Source of the DNA: Limnobacter parvus
Lineage (GTDB): Bacteria > Pseudomonadota > Gammaproteobacteria > Burkholderiales > Burkholderiaceae_B
DNA length: 64,000 nucleotides
Direction of reading: 5' to 3'
Assembly: GCF_024623725.1 (NCBI RefSeq)
Contig: NZ_JANKHG010000014.1
Span: 202,242 to 266,241, forward strand
Shown: positions 8,305-20,190 of the stretch, one piece after another
How positions within the stretch are numbered: position 1 is the stretch's first letter
Layout: each line of letters begins with the position of its first letter
Translations under genes and position numbers: made by a program
The notes under the pieces: model-generated
The model's input: the letters and a program-made list of their open reading frames with translations, nothing else
Database searches by the model: none
What the model was told of the DNA's origin: nothing

Positions 8305-11129
8305 ATGACTTTGAATACCGAACAACTCGCAAGCAACCCGAGCCATCGTGCCCATTTATTCGACGCGCTCACCGCGAGCCAGGCTTGTATCGAATTTGAT
8401 CTGAATGGTCAGGTTCTGTACGCCAACCCAAACTTTCTGCAAGTATTCGGGTATTCCGAAGTTGATGTACTTGGCAAACACCACAGCATGTTTTGCACGC
8501 CCGACACCGTGGAATCAGACGAATACGAATTGTTCTGGAACAAACTTCGGACTGGCGAGTTTCAAGACGGCGAATTTCTGCGGCTCGACTCGCAGGGTCA
8601 AGAGGTGTATATCCGAGCCAGTTATAACCCGGTTAGAAATGACAACGGCGATTTGATATCTGTCATCAAAATTGCAAGCAACATTACGCAGGCGAAAAGC
8701 AAATCGCTGGTGAATGAAGGCAAAGTGGCCGCAATTGACAAAACTCAAGCTGTAATTGAATTTGACACATCGGGTCGAATACTGAATGCGAACGACAACT
8801 TCTTGAACACCATGGGCTACCGGCTGCAAGAAATTGTGGGCCAGCACCATCGCCAGTTTTGCGAAAAGAACCACGCGGAATCTGAAGACTATAAGCACTT
8901 CTGGGCAGCGCTGGCCCAGGGTGAATTTAAATCAGGCGAGTTCATGCGCATAAACAAACAGGGGCGCCCGGTGTGGCTGCAAGCCACTTACACACCGATC
9001 ATTGGTGTAAATGGCAAGCCAGTGAAAGTGGTTAAATTTGCCAGTGACATTACAGCGGCAAAAACAAAAGCAATTGAAGACGACGGCAAAGTAAGCGCCA
9101 TGAACCGGTCACAAGGAATTATCGAGTTTGATTTGGGCGGCCATATTTTGCATGCCAATGACAATTTTTTGAATTTGACCGGTTACGCACTAAACGATGT
9201 TGTGGGCCAACACCACAGCATGTTCGTGGACAAAGAAGAGGCCAGCAGCGGCGCATACCGTACCTTCTGGCGCAAATTGGGCCAAGGTGAATTCGATTCT
9301 GGCGAATACCTGCGTGTGGGCAATCATGGCAAGCGCATTTGGATTCAAGCCAGTTATAACCCAATTCTTGATCTTGAAGGCAACCCAATCAAGGTCATCA
9401 AGTTCTGCAGCGACATTACCCAATCGAAGCTTCATGCCATTGAAACCCAGGCGCGCATGGATTCCGTTTCAAGCACCAGTTGCATTGTTGAATTCAATGC
9501 CGAAGGCAAGATTTTGAACAGCAATGAGCTGATGCAGAAAGCACTGGGCTACAGTGCAACAGACCTTGCAGACAAATCAGAATCTTTTCTAATGTTTGAT
9601 GAAGAGCGCAATGACAGCAGCCATTTCAAAACCTGGAACGACCTGCGCGACGGCAAGAACCTGGCTGGTGAATTCCGATACAAAGGCGTTGGCGGTAAAG
9701 AAGTGTGGCTTTCAGGCACACGTAGCCCTGTGATCGGGCTTGAGGGCCAGTTGATCAAAGTGGTGCTGATGTTACAAGACATCACGGAATCGAAACTTTC
9801 TCGTCTGGATTCTGAAGGCAAGCTGGGTGCAATTGATCGATCACAGGCAGTGATTGAATTCGACATGCAAGGCAAGGTGCTTTCGGCCAACAATAACTTT
9901 TTGAATCTGATGGAATATTCCGCGGAAGAAATCATTGGCCGTCACCACCGCATGTTTGTTGACCAGGCCTATGCAGCCACACCGCAATACCAGGCGTTCT
10001 GGGAAAGCCTAGGCCGCGGGCAGTTTGAGTCGGGTGAATACAAGCGCGTGGCCAAGGGCAATCCTGAGGTCTGGATTCAAGCCACCTACAATCCGATTTA
10101 TGACCCGCGTGGAAACCTGGTGAAGGTGGTGAAGTTCGCAAGTGACGTCACCGAAAGCAAACTGAAAAATTCTGAATTCGAAGCGAAAGTAGAGGCCATC
10201 AACCTGGGGCAGGCCGTGATCGAATTTGATCTGGATGGCCATGTGCTGAAAGCCAACCGCAACTTCTTGAACGCAATGGGATACACCTCGCGCGAAATTC
10301 AAGGCCAACACCACAGTATTTTCTGTTCACTGGAATACACACAAAGTGAAGAGTACCGCGACTTCTGGCTGAAACTGAATGAAGGCAAATTCGTGAGTGG
10401 TCGTTTTCACCGCGTGGGCAAATTCAACCGCGATGTCTGGATTCAGGCCACCTACAACCCGATCATGGACTTGAACGGCAATGTGACCAAAGTGGTGAAA
10501 TATGCCTACGACGTAACGAAGGAAGTGATGCTGGAACAAGGCATCACCAAGAAGTCGACTGAAATGCGTGATCGTGTTTCAAAATTGGTCGAAAGCATTA
10601 CTACCATTGCAGGCAACTCGAATACAGCAACCCAGTTGGCGCAAAAAGGACTGGATGCAGCCAATTTGGGCAGCCGGGAATTAAAGCGATCCATCGCGGC
10701 CATCCACGCCATTCAGAATAGCTCCAGCAAGGTGTCGGAGATTGTTCGTGTAATCGGCGACATTGCGAACCAAACCAATCTGCTGGCATTCAATGCGGCC
10801 ATTGAGGCGGCGCGCGCCGGGCAACACGGCGTGGGTTTCTCGGTGGTGGCAGCCGAAGTACGCAAGCTGGCTGAAAGCAGTTCAAGTGCTGCGCGTGAAA
10901 TTTCTACGTTGATTGAAGAATCAGTGGCACAGGTTGAAGAAGGGGTTGAGGTTAGCCAGAACGCAGCACACAGCTTTGAAGGAATTTTAAGCAGCGTGAC
11001 TGAAACCGGCGAAAGCGTGAAACAAATTACACATTCAGCCGAGCAGCAACGCGATCTGGCCATTGCGGTGAACCGTTTGATTGAAGAACTTACAGGCGGA
11101 TTGACCAAGCACACAGGCAATCAAACCGC

Positions 11130-11133
<4 letters not shown>
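8305..11133 (+). CDS. Soluble methyl-accepting chemotaxis protein with six PAS domains
   Basis: Chemoreceptor of 942 residues with no transmembrane segment, so cytoplasmic. Six tandem PAS domains begin near residues 28, 149, 270, 392, 515 and 637, a period of about 122. Each opens with an (I/V)EF(D/N) strand and five keep a G(K/Q/R)HHxxF motif; the fourth has lost the HH motif and is most divergent. The C-terminal receptor signalling domain (about 755-935) has the hairpin tip segment near IANQTNLLAFNAAIEAARAG. The architecture is an expanded version of BdlA-type PAS receptors. The gene overlaps the triple CheW gene by four bases, so the two products are made together and probably interact. 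The ligand or cofactor is unknown. Confidence 0.93.
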
Positions 11134-13845
<2,712 letters not shown>

Positions 13846-13955
13846 TTAAATCATTTCAAGCACATGGGCCTGAAAACCACGATTTGAACCTCAATTCCAG
13901 CAATTCAATCACTTGTTTGGCACAATGAGGCCATTCGATACAAAAGAAGTACCCC

Positions 13956-14480
13956 ATGCAATCACCTGCCAAACCCGAATTCATTCGCGCCGAGAAACGC
14001 GAAGGCGACGCCGAGCTAGACGCGCATCTGTTTCGGCAAGCACTGGCCCAGTTCGCAACGGGCATCACCATCATCACCACCAAAAATGCCGATGGCAAGT
14101 ATGTGGGTGTGACCGCCAATTCATTCAACTCGGTTTCATTGCACCCACCCTTGGTACTGTGGAGCCTGTCCAAAAAAGCCAGCAGCCACGATGCATTCGC
14201 AGCGGCCACGCACTACGGTGTCAGTGTGCTTTCTGCTGACCAGGAAGAACTTTCGCACCACTTTTCGACATTCAAGGGCGACCGGTTTGCAGGCCTTGAG
14301 GTGATTGAAGGCTTGGGCGGCGCGCCGCTGATTCCAGACGCCCTGGCGCATTTTGAATGCAAAGTGCGCAATCGCCATGATGAAGGCGACCATTTCATTA
14401 TGGTGGGCGAGGTGTTGCGCTGCGATTTTCGGGAAGGCGAGGCGCTGGTGTATCGGTCGAGGAAGTACTTCCGGAACTGA
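13956..14480 (+). CDS. Flavin reductase family protein
   Basis: Flavin-binding split-barrel protein of 174 residues, probably an NAD(P)H:FMN oxidoreductase supplying reduced flavin. Typical features are FRQALAQFATGITIITT near the start, the FMN-binding GVTANSFNSVSLHPPLVLW segment (about 50-69), GVSVLSADQEELSHHFS, and the late HFECKV and GDHFIMVGEV strands. Size and motifs fit the family. The partner monooxygenase cannot be told from context. Downstream lies a large repeat-bearing convergent intergenic region. Confidence 0.85.
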   Translation: MQSPAKPEFIRAEKREGDAELDAHLFRQALAQFATGITIITTKNADGKYVGVTANSFNSVSLHPPLVLWSLSKKASSHDAFAAATHYGVSVLSADQEELSHHFSTFKGDRFAGLEVIEGLGGAPLIPDALAHFECKVRNRHDEGDHFIMVGEVLRCDFREGEALVYRSRKYFRN

Positions 14481-14530
14481 GCGACGGTTGAGTGAGCAAT
14501 CGGCGTGAGTTACACACCCAATCGGCGCGA

Positions 14531-14691
14531 GTCCCAATCTTTCGCCTGAAAACCTGTAGATCCCTTTTTGAAATTCACACTGACTCAATCCGCTCGACAA
14601 AACTGAAGGTCGATCGGATTGTCAGCCTACGGCTGAACGTAGCGTGTGAATTCAAACGGGCAGGTTTTCTTGAAGGCAAAACGATTGGGAC
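14531..14691 (-). repeat. Type 2 hairpin repeat module, copy A
   Basis: 161-base module bounded by the inverted octamers GTCCCAAT and ATTGGGAC. Inside the ends are further inverted segments (CGCCT, AAAACCTG, TTCACAC). The centre holds a small hairpin and a longer one at 14586-14621 (CAATCCG and TCGAC arms). Reverse-complemented, it aligns end to end with the 161-base module at 54209-54369, but the hairpin arms have different sequence with pairing preserved. Confidence 0.85.
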
Positions 14692-14747
14692 ATCGCTACC
14701 GATTGGGCTTGAATTGGGACATCGCTACCGATTGGGCTTGAATTGGG
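14684..14747 (+). repeat. 29-base tandem duplication beside copy A
   Basis: Two exact copies of a 29-base unit (14684-14712 and 14713-14741), each starting ATTGGGACATCGCTACC, followed by a partial third ATTGGG. The first copy includes the end of the type 2 module. The copy near 54190-54216 has only one unit, so this is a local expansion. Confidence 0.85.
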
Positions 14748-14821
14748 CCAGCAACCAGGCCGGTGGTTCATCACGCATGCGCGATTGACCACTGTGGTAA
14801 AGACTCGTCAGCACCGGTTCA

Positions 14822-15059
14822 GCCAACTCGGCAGTGGATTTGCTTGGTCCGCACTTGAAGAAAACCGCCCCGTTTGAATTCATTCGCAGTGTGCGGCTGA
14901 AAGCCGACACCGAGACTCGGCCATGTTTTTTGCCGAGCTCGGTGAACAAGAATAAATTCAACAAGGGATCAAGCGGCTTTCAGTGCGGAGCAAGTAATAC
15001 GCGACGAGGTGGCGAGAAGCGGTTTTCAGTGCGGAACAAGTGAACCACGACGAGAGGGC
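14822..15059 (+). repeat. Type 1 hairpin repeat module, copy A
   Basis: About 238 bases with inverted ends (GCCAACTCG at the left, CGAG plus GGGC at the right) and internal inverted arms CTTGGTCCGCACTT with AAAACCGC against GCGGTTTT with GTGCGGAACAAG. The core has a small hairpin (CGGCT/AGCCG) and a long hairpin at 14908-14944. The right arm is tandemly duplicated (14971-15008 and 15017-15054). It lies between the stops of the flavin reductase and cysB genes. Confidence 0.85.
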
Positions 15060-15083
15060 TCAAGAAACCAACACAATGCGCAA

Positions 15084-16013
15084 TCACGCAACGGAATCGT
15101 TCAACGCCGCAAGTAACCGGGCTTCAGTCAAATCGTTGTTGCACAACTCAATAAACTTGTAGGCAAACGACCGCAAGTAATGCCCTTTGCGAATCGCAAT
15201 GCTGGTGGTGTTCCAAGGCAAATCAGCCTCTACGTTCAGCACCGACAAGCCTGTGTCTTTCAAAGGGTTGTACGCCATGCTGGCAATAATACCCACGCCC
15301 AGCCCAAGCTCCACATAGGTTTTGATCACATCTGCATCCAGGGCAGAAATGGCCACATCCAGCGTCAACCCCAGTTTACTAAACGTCTCATCGATTTTTA
15401 TTCGACCAGTAAAACCCTCTTGATAGGTCACAATCGGATATTCCGCCACATCTTGTAAAGTGGGCTCAGCAAGCCCAAGCAGTGGGTGCCCCTGCTGAAC
15501 AATCACCTGGTGTTTCCATTGGTAATAAGGAAAAGAAACCAAATCATCCACATTGCCCAGCACCTCAGTGGCAATGCCAATGTCAGCTTGACCGTCCAAT
15601 AACATTTGGGTAATTTCCTTTGGGCTGCCTTGGTGCATGCGCAAGTGTACTTTTGGAAATGCCTTTTTAAATTCACCAACCACCGAAGGAAGGGAGTAGC
15701 GTGCCTGAGTGTGAGTGGTCACTACAGTAAGCTGCCCTTCGTCGCGGCTGCTGTATTGCTCAGCCAGGCTTTTGATGTTTTTTGCATCCAGCAACATGCG
15801 CTCAACCAACACCAGCAATTCCTTGCCGGGGTCGGTCAACCCCATCAGTCGCTTGCCTTTTCGAATGAACAGCTCCACGCCCAGCTCTTCTTCAAGATCG
15901 CGAATGTGCTTGGATACCCCCGGCTGTGAAGTGTACAAACTATTGGCCACTTCCGTCAGGTTGTAACCTTGCCGCACAGTTTCCCGAATAATTCGCAGCT
16001 GTTGAAAATTCAT
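15084..16013 (-). CDS. cysB: CysB family LysR-type regulator
   Basis: Transcriptional activator of sulfur assimilation, a tetramer in known relatives that senses N- or O-acetylserine and sulfate or thiosulfate. The protein has 309 residues. The N-terminal winged helix-turn-helix (about 1-60) contains [20 protein letters not shown], and the periplasmic-binding-protein-like effector domain (about 90-300) contains [13 protein letters not shown] and [12 protein letters not shown], both typical of CysB. It is the last gene of the cysTWA operon and overlaps cysA by four bases, which suggests it controls its own synthesis with the transporter. A shared palindromic motif upstream of cysT and sbp is a candidate target. 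Confidence 0.93.
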   Translation of the reverse strand: MNFQQLRIIRETVRQGYNLTEVANSLYTSQPGVSKHIRDLEEELGVELFIRKGKRLMGLTDPGKELLVLVERMLLDAKNIKSLAEQYSSRDEGQLTVVTTHTQARYSLPSVVGEFKKAFPKVHLRMHQGSPKEITQMLLDGQADIGIATEVLGNVDDLVSFPYYQWKHQVIVQQGHPLLGLAEPTLQDVAEYPIVTYQEGFTGRIKIDETFSKLGLTLDVAISALDADVIKTYVELGLGVGIIASMAYNPLKDTGLSVLNVEADLPWNTTSIAIRKGHYLRSFAYKFIELCNNDLTEARLLAALNDSVA

Positions 16014-17104
16014 GCTGTACCCACCGCATCAAATATTTTTAGTTGTCGAGCCGACAAACGCACCAACTGACCTTCCTGTAAATTCAAATATGAGGCCCGC
16101 TCCGCACTGATTTCGACATCGAAGTGCTGGGTTGCCAGCAAATCGGTTGAATCAAGTTCAACCCGTGTATTCAATCCAAAACGCAACACTCTTACCACTT
16201 TGGCAGGCACGCCAAAAGTCGATTCAGAATCAGTGTGAATATCAATTTCATGCGGCCGTGCAAATGCAAGAACATCCGCCCCCGGCAACACCGCACCGCC
16301 ATGATTCAACACAGTTCCGGCATGTGCAAGGTTCGATTCGCCCACATGCACGCCCCCCTCCATGTGCCGTCCCTTGAACAAGTTCACGGAACCCAAAAAG
16401 CCATACACAAAAGGCGTAGCCGGGTGTTGATACACTTCCTCTGGCGTACCAATTTGCTCAACATTGCCTTGGTTCATCAACACCACTCGGTCCGCAACTT
16501 CCAATGCTTCCTCTTGATCGTGTGTTACAAAAATAGAGGTGATGTGCAATTCATCGTGCAGCTTACGAAGCCAGCGGCGCAGTTCTTTTCTAACCTTGGC
16601 ATCCAATGCGCCGAAGGGTTCGTCCAGTAACAAAACCTTGGGTTCTACAGCCAATGCACGGGCCAATGCGATTCGCTGGCGCTGACCGCCACTCAGTTGT
16701 GATGGAAAACGGTCTGCCAACCAATCCAGTTGGACCAGTTTTAGAAGACTGTGCACTTTGTCTGCAATTTCAGCCTTGCTTGCCCGCTCGCTGCGTGGCT
16801 TCATTCGCATGCCAAATGCAACGTTGTCGAATACAGTCATGTGCTTGAACAGGGCATAGTGCTGAAACACGAACCCCACATTTCGGTCACGGACATGGGT
16901 ATCGGATGTGTCTTCACCATCCAGAATCACTGTGCCAGCGTCGGCCCGTTCAAGACCCGCAATAATGCGCAGCAAAGTGGTTTTACCGCAGCCCGAGGGG
17001 CCCAATAAGGCCACCAGTTCGCCGCTGTTAAAGTCCAGGCTGACATTGTTCAAGGCTTGAAATTCGCCAAACTGTTTCTGAATATTTTTAACTTGAATGC
17101 TCAC
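16010..17104 (-). CDS. cysA: Sulfate/thiosulfate ABC transporter ATP-binding protein
   Basis: ATPase of the sulfate/thiosulfate importer, 364 residues. It has Walker [10 protein letters not shown] (about 34-42), the signature [15 protein letters not shown], Walker [13 protein letters not shown] and the switch histidine in [14 protein letters not shown]-terminal TOBE-like domain (about 235-355) often regulates such importers. It follows cysW by 31 bases and overlaps cysB by four. The membrane partners CysT and CysW and the binding protein Sbp are encoded upstream in the same direction. Confidence 0.95.
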   Translation of the reverse strand: MSIQVKNIQKQFGEFQALNNVSLDFNSGELVALLGPSGCGKTTLLRIIAGLERADAGTVILDGEDTSDTHVRDRNVGFVFQHYALFKHMTVFDNVAFGMRMKPRSERASKAEIADKVHSLLKLVQLDWLADRFPSQLSGGQRQRIALARALAVEPKVLLLDEPFGALDAKVRKELRRWLRKLHDELHITSIFVTHDQEEALEVADRVVLMNQGNVEQIGTPEEVYQHPATPFVYGFLGSVNLFKGRHMEGGVHVGESNLAHAGTVLNHGGAVLPGADVLAFARPHEIDIHTDSESTFGVPAKVVRVLRFGLNTRVELDSTDLLATQHFDVEISAERASYLNLQEGQLVRLSARQLKIFDAVGTA

Positions 17105-17135
17105 GATAATTCCCTAATTTCGATCGCCAGAATGC

Positions 17136-18017
17136 TTAATGCACACCTTGTTGAGAAGCCTGATGTTCAACCCAGGTTTTGATGCCTAAAGTAACTAAAG
17201 CCAAGAAAGCAAGAATTGACGCCACCGCAAATGCAGCTGAAAACTGGTATTCGTTGTACAAAATTTCAACATGCAGCGGCAAAGTGTTTGTTTCGCCCCG
17301 AATGTGGCCCGAGACAACCGACACAGCGCCAAATTCGCCCATGGCGCGCGCATTACACAAAATAACGCCGTACAACAAACCCCATTTGATGTTGGGCAAA
17401 GTGACATGCCAAAAGGTCTGCCAACCCCTGGCACCAAGCACCACAGCCGCCTCTTCTTCCTCTTTGCCTTGTGCTTCCATCAATGGGATCAACTCGCGGG
17501 CAATGAAAGGAAAGGTCACAAACACGGTGGCCAGTACAATGCCTGGTACTGCAAAAATAATTCGAATTTCGTATTCCACAAGCAAGGGTGCAAACCAGCC
17601 CTGTGCGCCAAACAACAGCACGTACACCAAACCTGCAATCACCGGGCTGACTGAAAAAGGCAAGTCAATCAAAGTGATCAACACGTGTTTTCCGCGAAAC
17701 TCAAACTTGGCGATTGCCCAGGCCGCTGCCACGCCAAACACCAGGTTCAGCGGCACAGCAATGGCTGCTGCCAGCAAAGTAAGCTTTAGTGCGTACACGG
17801 CGTCAGGTTCTCTCAGCGCCTCCAGGTACACGCCCACGCCCTGTCTAAAAGCCTCCACAAATACCGCAATCAATGGCGTCAACAAGAAGAACCCAAAAAA
17901 GGCCACACCGGTGATGATCAAACCCCACTTTACCCACGTCGATTCACGCGTGGCCGATGAGCTTTGTAGTTTTTCCGCTCGAGAGGTGTGAATGTGCAAT
18001 GCAACTGAACCCGACAT
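17136..18017 (-). CDS. cysW: Sulfate ABC transporter permease CysW
   Basis: Inner-membrane permease of 293 residues with six predicted helices and the ABC coupling segment [21 protein letters not shown]. The start at 18017 ([10 protein letters not shown]) is chosen because its ATG shares bases with the cysT stop (TAATG) and has a GGAGA motif upstream; an earlier in-frame ATG at 18050 would overlap cysT by 34 bases. It pairs with CysT to form the sulfate channel. Typical CysW sequences such as [16 protein letters not shown] are visible. Confidence 0.94.
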   Translation of the reverse strand: MSGSVALHIHTSRAEKLQSSSATRESTWVKWGLIITGVAFFGFFLLTPLIAVFVEAFRQGVGVYLEALREPDAVYALKLTLLAAAIAVPLNLVFGVAAAWAIAKFEFRGKHVLITLIDLPFSVSPVIAGLVYVLLFGAQGWFAPLLVEYEIRIIFAVPGIVLATVFVTFPFIARELIPLMEAQGKEEEEAAVVLGARGWQTFWHVTLPNIKWGLLYGVILCNARAMGEFGAVSVVSGHIRGETNTLPLHVEILYNEYQFSAAFAVASILAFLALVTLGIKTWVEHQASQQGVH

Positions 18018-18856
18018 TATTGAGTTCTCCCGGTGCGTTTGGCGGTCCACGCTTGCAAGCCGTTGATGGCCAGCAACAGAATGAATGAAATGATCAGCAT
18101 GACGGATGCAATCGCAGTTGCACCCGCATAGTCGTACTGCTCCAGTTTGGTGATGATCATGAGCGGTGTAATTTCAGACACGTAAGGAATATTGCCTGCA
18201 ATAAAAATAACCGATCCGTACTCGCCCACCGCGCGAGCAAAGGCCAGCGCAAAACCGGTTAACAAGGCTGGAAATACGATAGGCAAAATAACGTGAAAGA
18301 AAGTTTGAAAACGGTTCGCACCCAGACTGCTGGCGGCCTCTTCCAGTTCACTTTCCATGTCTTCCAATACGGGCTGCACAGTGCGTACAACAAATGGCAA
18401 ACCAATAAACACCAAAGCCACCAGAATTCCAGCGGGTGCAAATGCCACTTTCATGCCCATAGGCTCCAGATATTGCCCAATCCAGCCGTTGCCGGCATAA
18501 AGTGCTGTCAATGAAATGCCTGCCACAGCGGTAGGCAAGGCAAAAGGCAAATCAATCAAAGCATCAACAATCTTTCGACCCGGAAACGTGTAGCGCACCA
18601 AAACCCAGGCCAACAAAAGACCAAACACTGCATTGATACAGGCTGCAAGAAGGGAAATACCAAAAGACACGCGATACGTGGCCATGACCCGGGGGTCAGT
18701 CACAGTTGCCCAAAACTCGGCGAAACTTAACTCGAAAGTCTTGATGAACACTGCAGACAAGGGAATCAAAATAATCAGACACAAGTACGTGACTGCAAAA
18801 CCCAAGGTAAGCCGAAAGCCAGGCAAGACACGTTTTGTTGAATAAGACGAAGCCAC
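18017..18856 (-). CDS. cysT: Sulfate ABC transporter permease CysT
   Basis: Inner-membrane permease of 279 residues, first gene of the cysTWA-cysB operon. It has six predicted helices, the family start [20 protein letters not shown], and the coupling loop [21 protein letters not shown]. The 130-base gap after sbp carries a perfect 15-base palindrome about 80 bases before the start, a candidate CysB site, so this operon probably has its own promoter besides any read-through from sbp. Confidence 0.94.
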   Translation of the reverse strand: MASSYSTKRVLPGFRLTLGFAVTYLCLIILIPLSAVFIKTFELSFAEFWATVTDPRVMATYRVSFGISLLAACINAVFGLLLAWVLVRYTFPGRKIVDALIDLPFALPTAVAGISLTALYAGNGWIGQYLEPMGMKVAFAPAGILVALVFIGLPFVVRTVQPVLEDMESELEEAASSLGANRFQTFFHVILPIVFPALLTGFALAFARAVGEYGSVIFIAGNIPYVSEITPLMIITKLEQYDYAGATAIASVMLIISFILLLAINGLQAWTAKRTGRTQ

Positions 18857-18934
18857 AATTAACCTTGTTGAAATGTAAGCCAGCAGTCTATTAGAGTGCG
18901 CGCGCGGACCGAACGATTAAAAAATTGGATCGAT

Positions 18935-18949
18935 ATAAGAAAAACTTAT
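18935..18949. promoter_or_regulatory. Palindrome upstream of cysT, candidate CysB operator
   Basis: ATAAGAAAAACTTAT: five-base arms around AAAAA, 79 bases before the cysT start. The core AAGAAAAACTT is repeated at 20062-20072 upstream of sbp. LysR-type regulators, CysB included, bind AT-rich sites of this type; assignment is by position and repetition only. Confidence 0.5.
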
Positions 18950-18986
18950 GAGCGCGCTTGCCCGCTGGCAAAAAAATCACAAGCAA

Positions 18987-19994
18987 TTAACGCTTGAAAA
19001 TTTGATCGAACACGCCACCATCTTCAAAGTGGGTTCTTTGGGCTTTTTGCCAACCACCAAATGTGTCGTCGATGGTAAATAACTTCACCTTTGGAAAGCG
19101 GTTTAACAACGCCTTGTCGCTAAGCAGTTCGGGCTTATTGGGGCGGTAGTAATTGGCAGCGGCAATTTGCTGGCCAACCGGTGAATACAGGTAATCCAAA
19201 TAAGCCTGCGCAACCTTGGTGGTGCCCTTTTTGTCGGCGTTGCCCTTTACCAAAGCAACAGGAGGCTCAGCCAAAATGGAAACTGACGGAACAACAATTT
19301 CGAACTTGTCTTTGCCCAATTCATTGATCGCCAGAAACGCTTCGTTTTCCCAGGAAATAAACATGTCACCTATATTTCTTTGCACAAATGTATTGGTGGA
19401 ACCACGCGCACCGGAATCGAGTACCGGTACATTTTTGTACAAGGTGGTTACAAAATCCTTTGCCTTGGCCTCTGTACCGCCCGGCTTTTTCAGGGCATAA
19501 CCCCACGCAGCCAGGTAATTCCAGCGCGCGCCGCCCGATGTTTTGGGGTTGGGCGTGATCACCTGAATGCCAGGCTTAACCAAGTCGTCCCAGTCCTTGA
19601 TATTTTTTGGGTTGCCCTTTCGAACCAGAAACACAATAGTGGAAGTGTAAGGCGAGCTGTTGTGGGCCAGCTTTTTCTGCCAATCTGCAGGAATTTTGCC
19701 GGTTTTATCAGCAATCGCGTCAATGTCGTAAGCAAGTGCCAAGGTCACTACATCAGCTTGTAAACCATCAATGACTGACCGTGCCTGTTTGCCTGCGCCA
19801 CCGTGGCTTTGTTTGATCGTTACGGTTTCGCCGGTTTTCTCTTTCCAGTGTTTGGCAAATGCGGGGTTGAATTCCTGATACAACTCTCGAGTGGGGTCGT
19901 AAGACACATTCAGTAACTCGACGTTCGCAAAAGCCGTCGATGATATGGCCAAGGCCGTGACCAGGCCCAGAGTTTTCTTGATCAATAAGTGCAT
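18987..19994 (-). CDS. sbp: Sulfate-binding periplasmic protein
   Basis: Periplasmic binding protein of the sulfate importer, 335 residues with a signal peptide (about 1-23, cleaved near AFA/N). Family motifs include [33 protein letters not shown] (sulfate-contacting region), [19 protein letters not shown] and the late [13 protein letters not shown]. It precedes cysTWA in the same orientation with a 130-base gap. A motif upstream matches that before cysT, consistent with coordinated induction under sulfur limitation. Confidence 0.95.
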   Translation of the reverse strand: MHLLIKKTLGLVTALAISSTAFANVELLNVSYDPTRELYQEFNPAFAKHWKEKTGETVTIKQSHGGAGKQARSVIDGLQADVVTLALAYDIDAIADKTGKIPADWQKKLAHNSSPYTSTIVFLVRKGNPKNIKDWDDLVKPGIQVITPNPKTSGGARWNYLAAWGYALKKPGGTEAKAKDFVTTLYKNVPVLDSGARGSTNTFVQRNIGDMFISWENEAFLAINELGKDKFEIVVPSVSILAEPPVALVKGNADKKGTTKVAQAYLDYLYSPVGQQIAAANYYRPNKPELLSDKALLNRFPKVKLFTIDDTFGGWQKAQRTHFEDGGVFDQIFKR

Positions 19995-20060
19995 TTTGAA
20001 ATCCTTGTGATTGTGCGTGAAGTTGACGCCATCATAGGGAAAGGGTTCTTGACCGTGAAC

Positions 20061-20073
20061 GAAGAAAAACTTC
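20061..20073. promoter_or_regulatory. Palindrome upstream of sbp, candidate CysB operator
   Basis: GAAGAAAAACTTC lies 67 bases before the sbp start and shares the 11-base core AAGAAAAACTT with the cysT upstream palindrome at nearly the same distance from its start codon. Regulator identity is inferred. The rest of 19995-20190 also holds the divergent promoter of the ankyrin gene. Confidence 0.45.
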
Positions 20074-20190
20074 TTTGCTTATCACATTCTTGAACACAAG
20101 CCCGCACTTGATCAGATGCATCCCGCGAATTGAACTTTAAGCAGCTGGCCTACACACAGAGCAGTAGCAAACTTATACACGCAGGGAACA

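Noticed and set aside
14908..14944. Repeat hairpins as ordinary Rho-independent terminators
   Set aside because: The T run is in the loop, not after the stem, and matching inverted ends lie around it, so a simple terminator does not explain the structure, although transcript ends there remain possible.
14725..14964. Open frame of 79 codons on the minus strand within the repeat region, with a similar frame at 54038-54280
   Set aside because: Similarity follows from the shared repeat DNA, the frames are in both strands and reading through hairpins and inverted ends, and there is no ribosome site. I treat them as by-products of the repeat.
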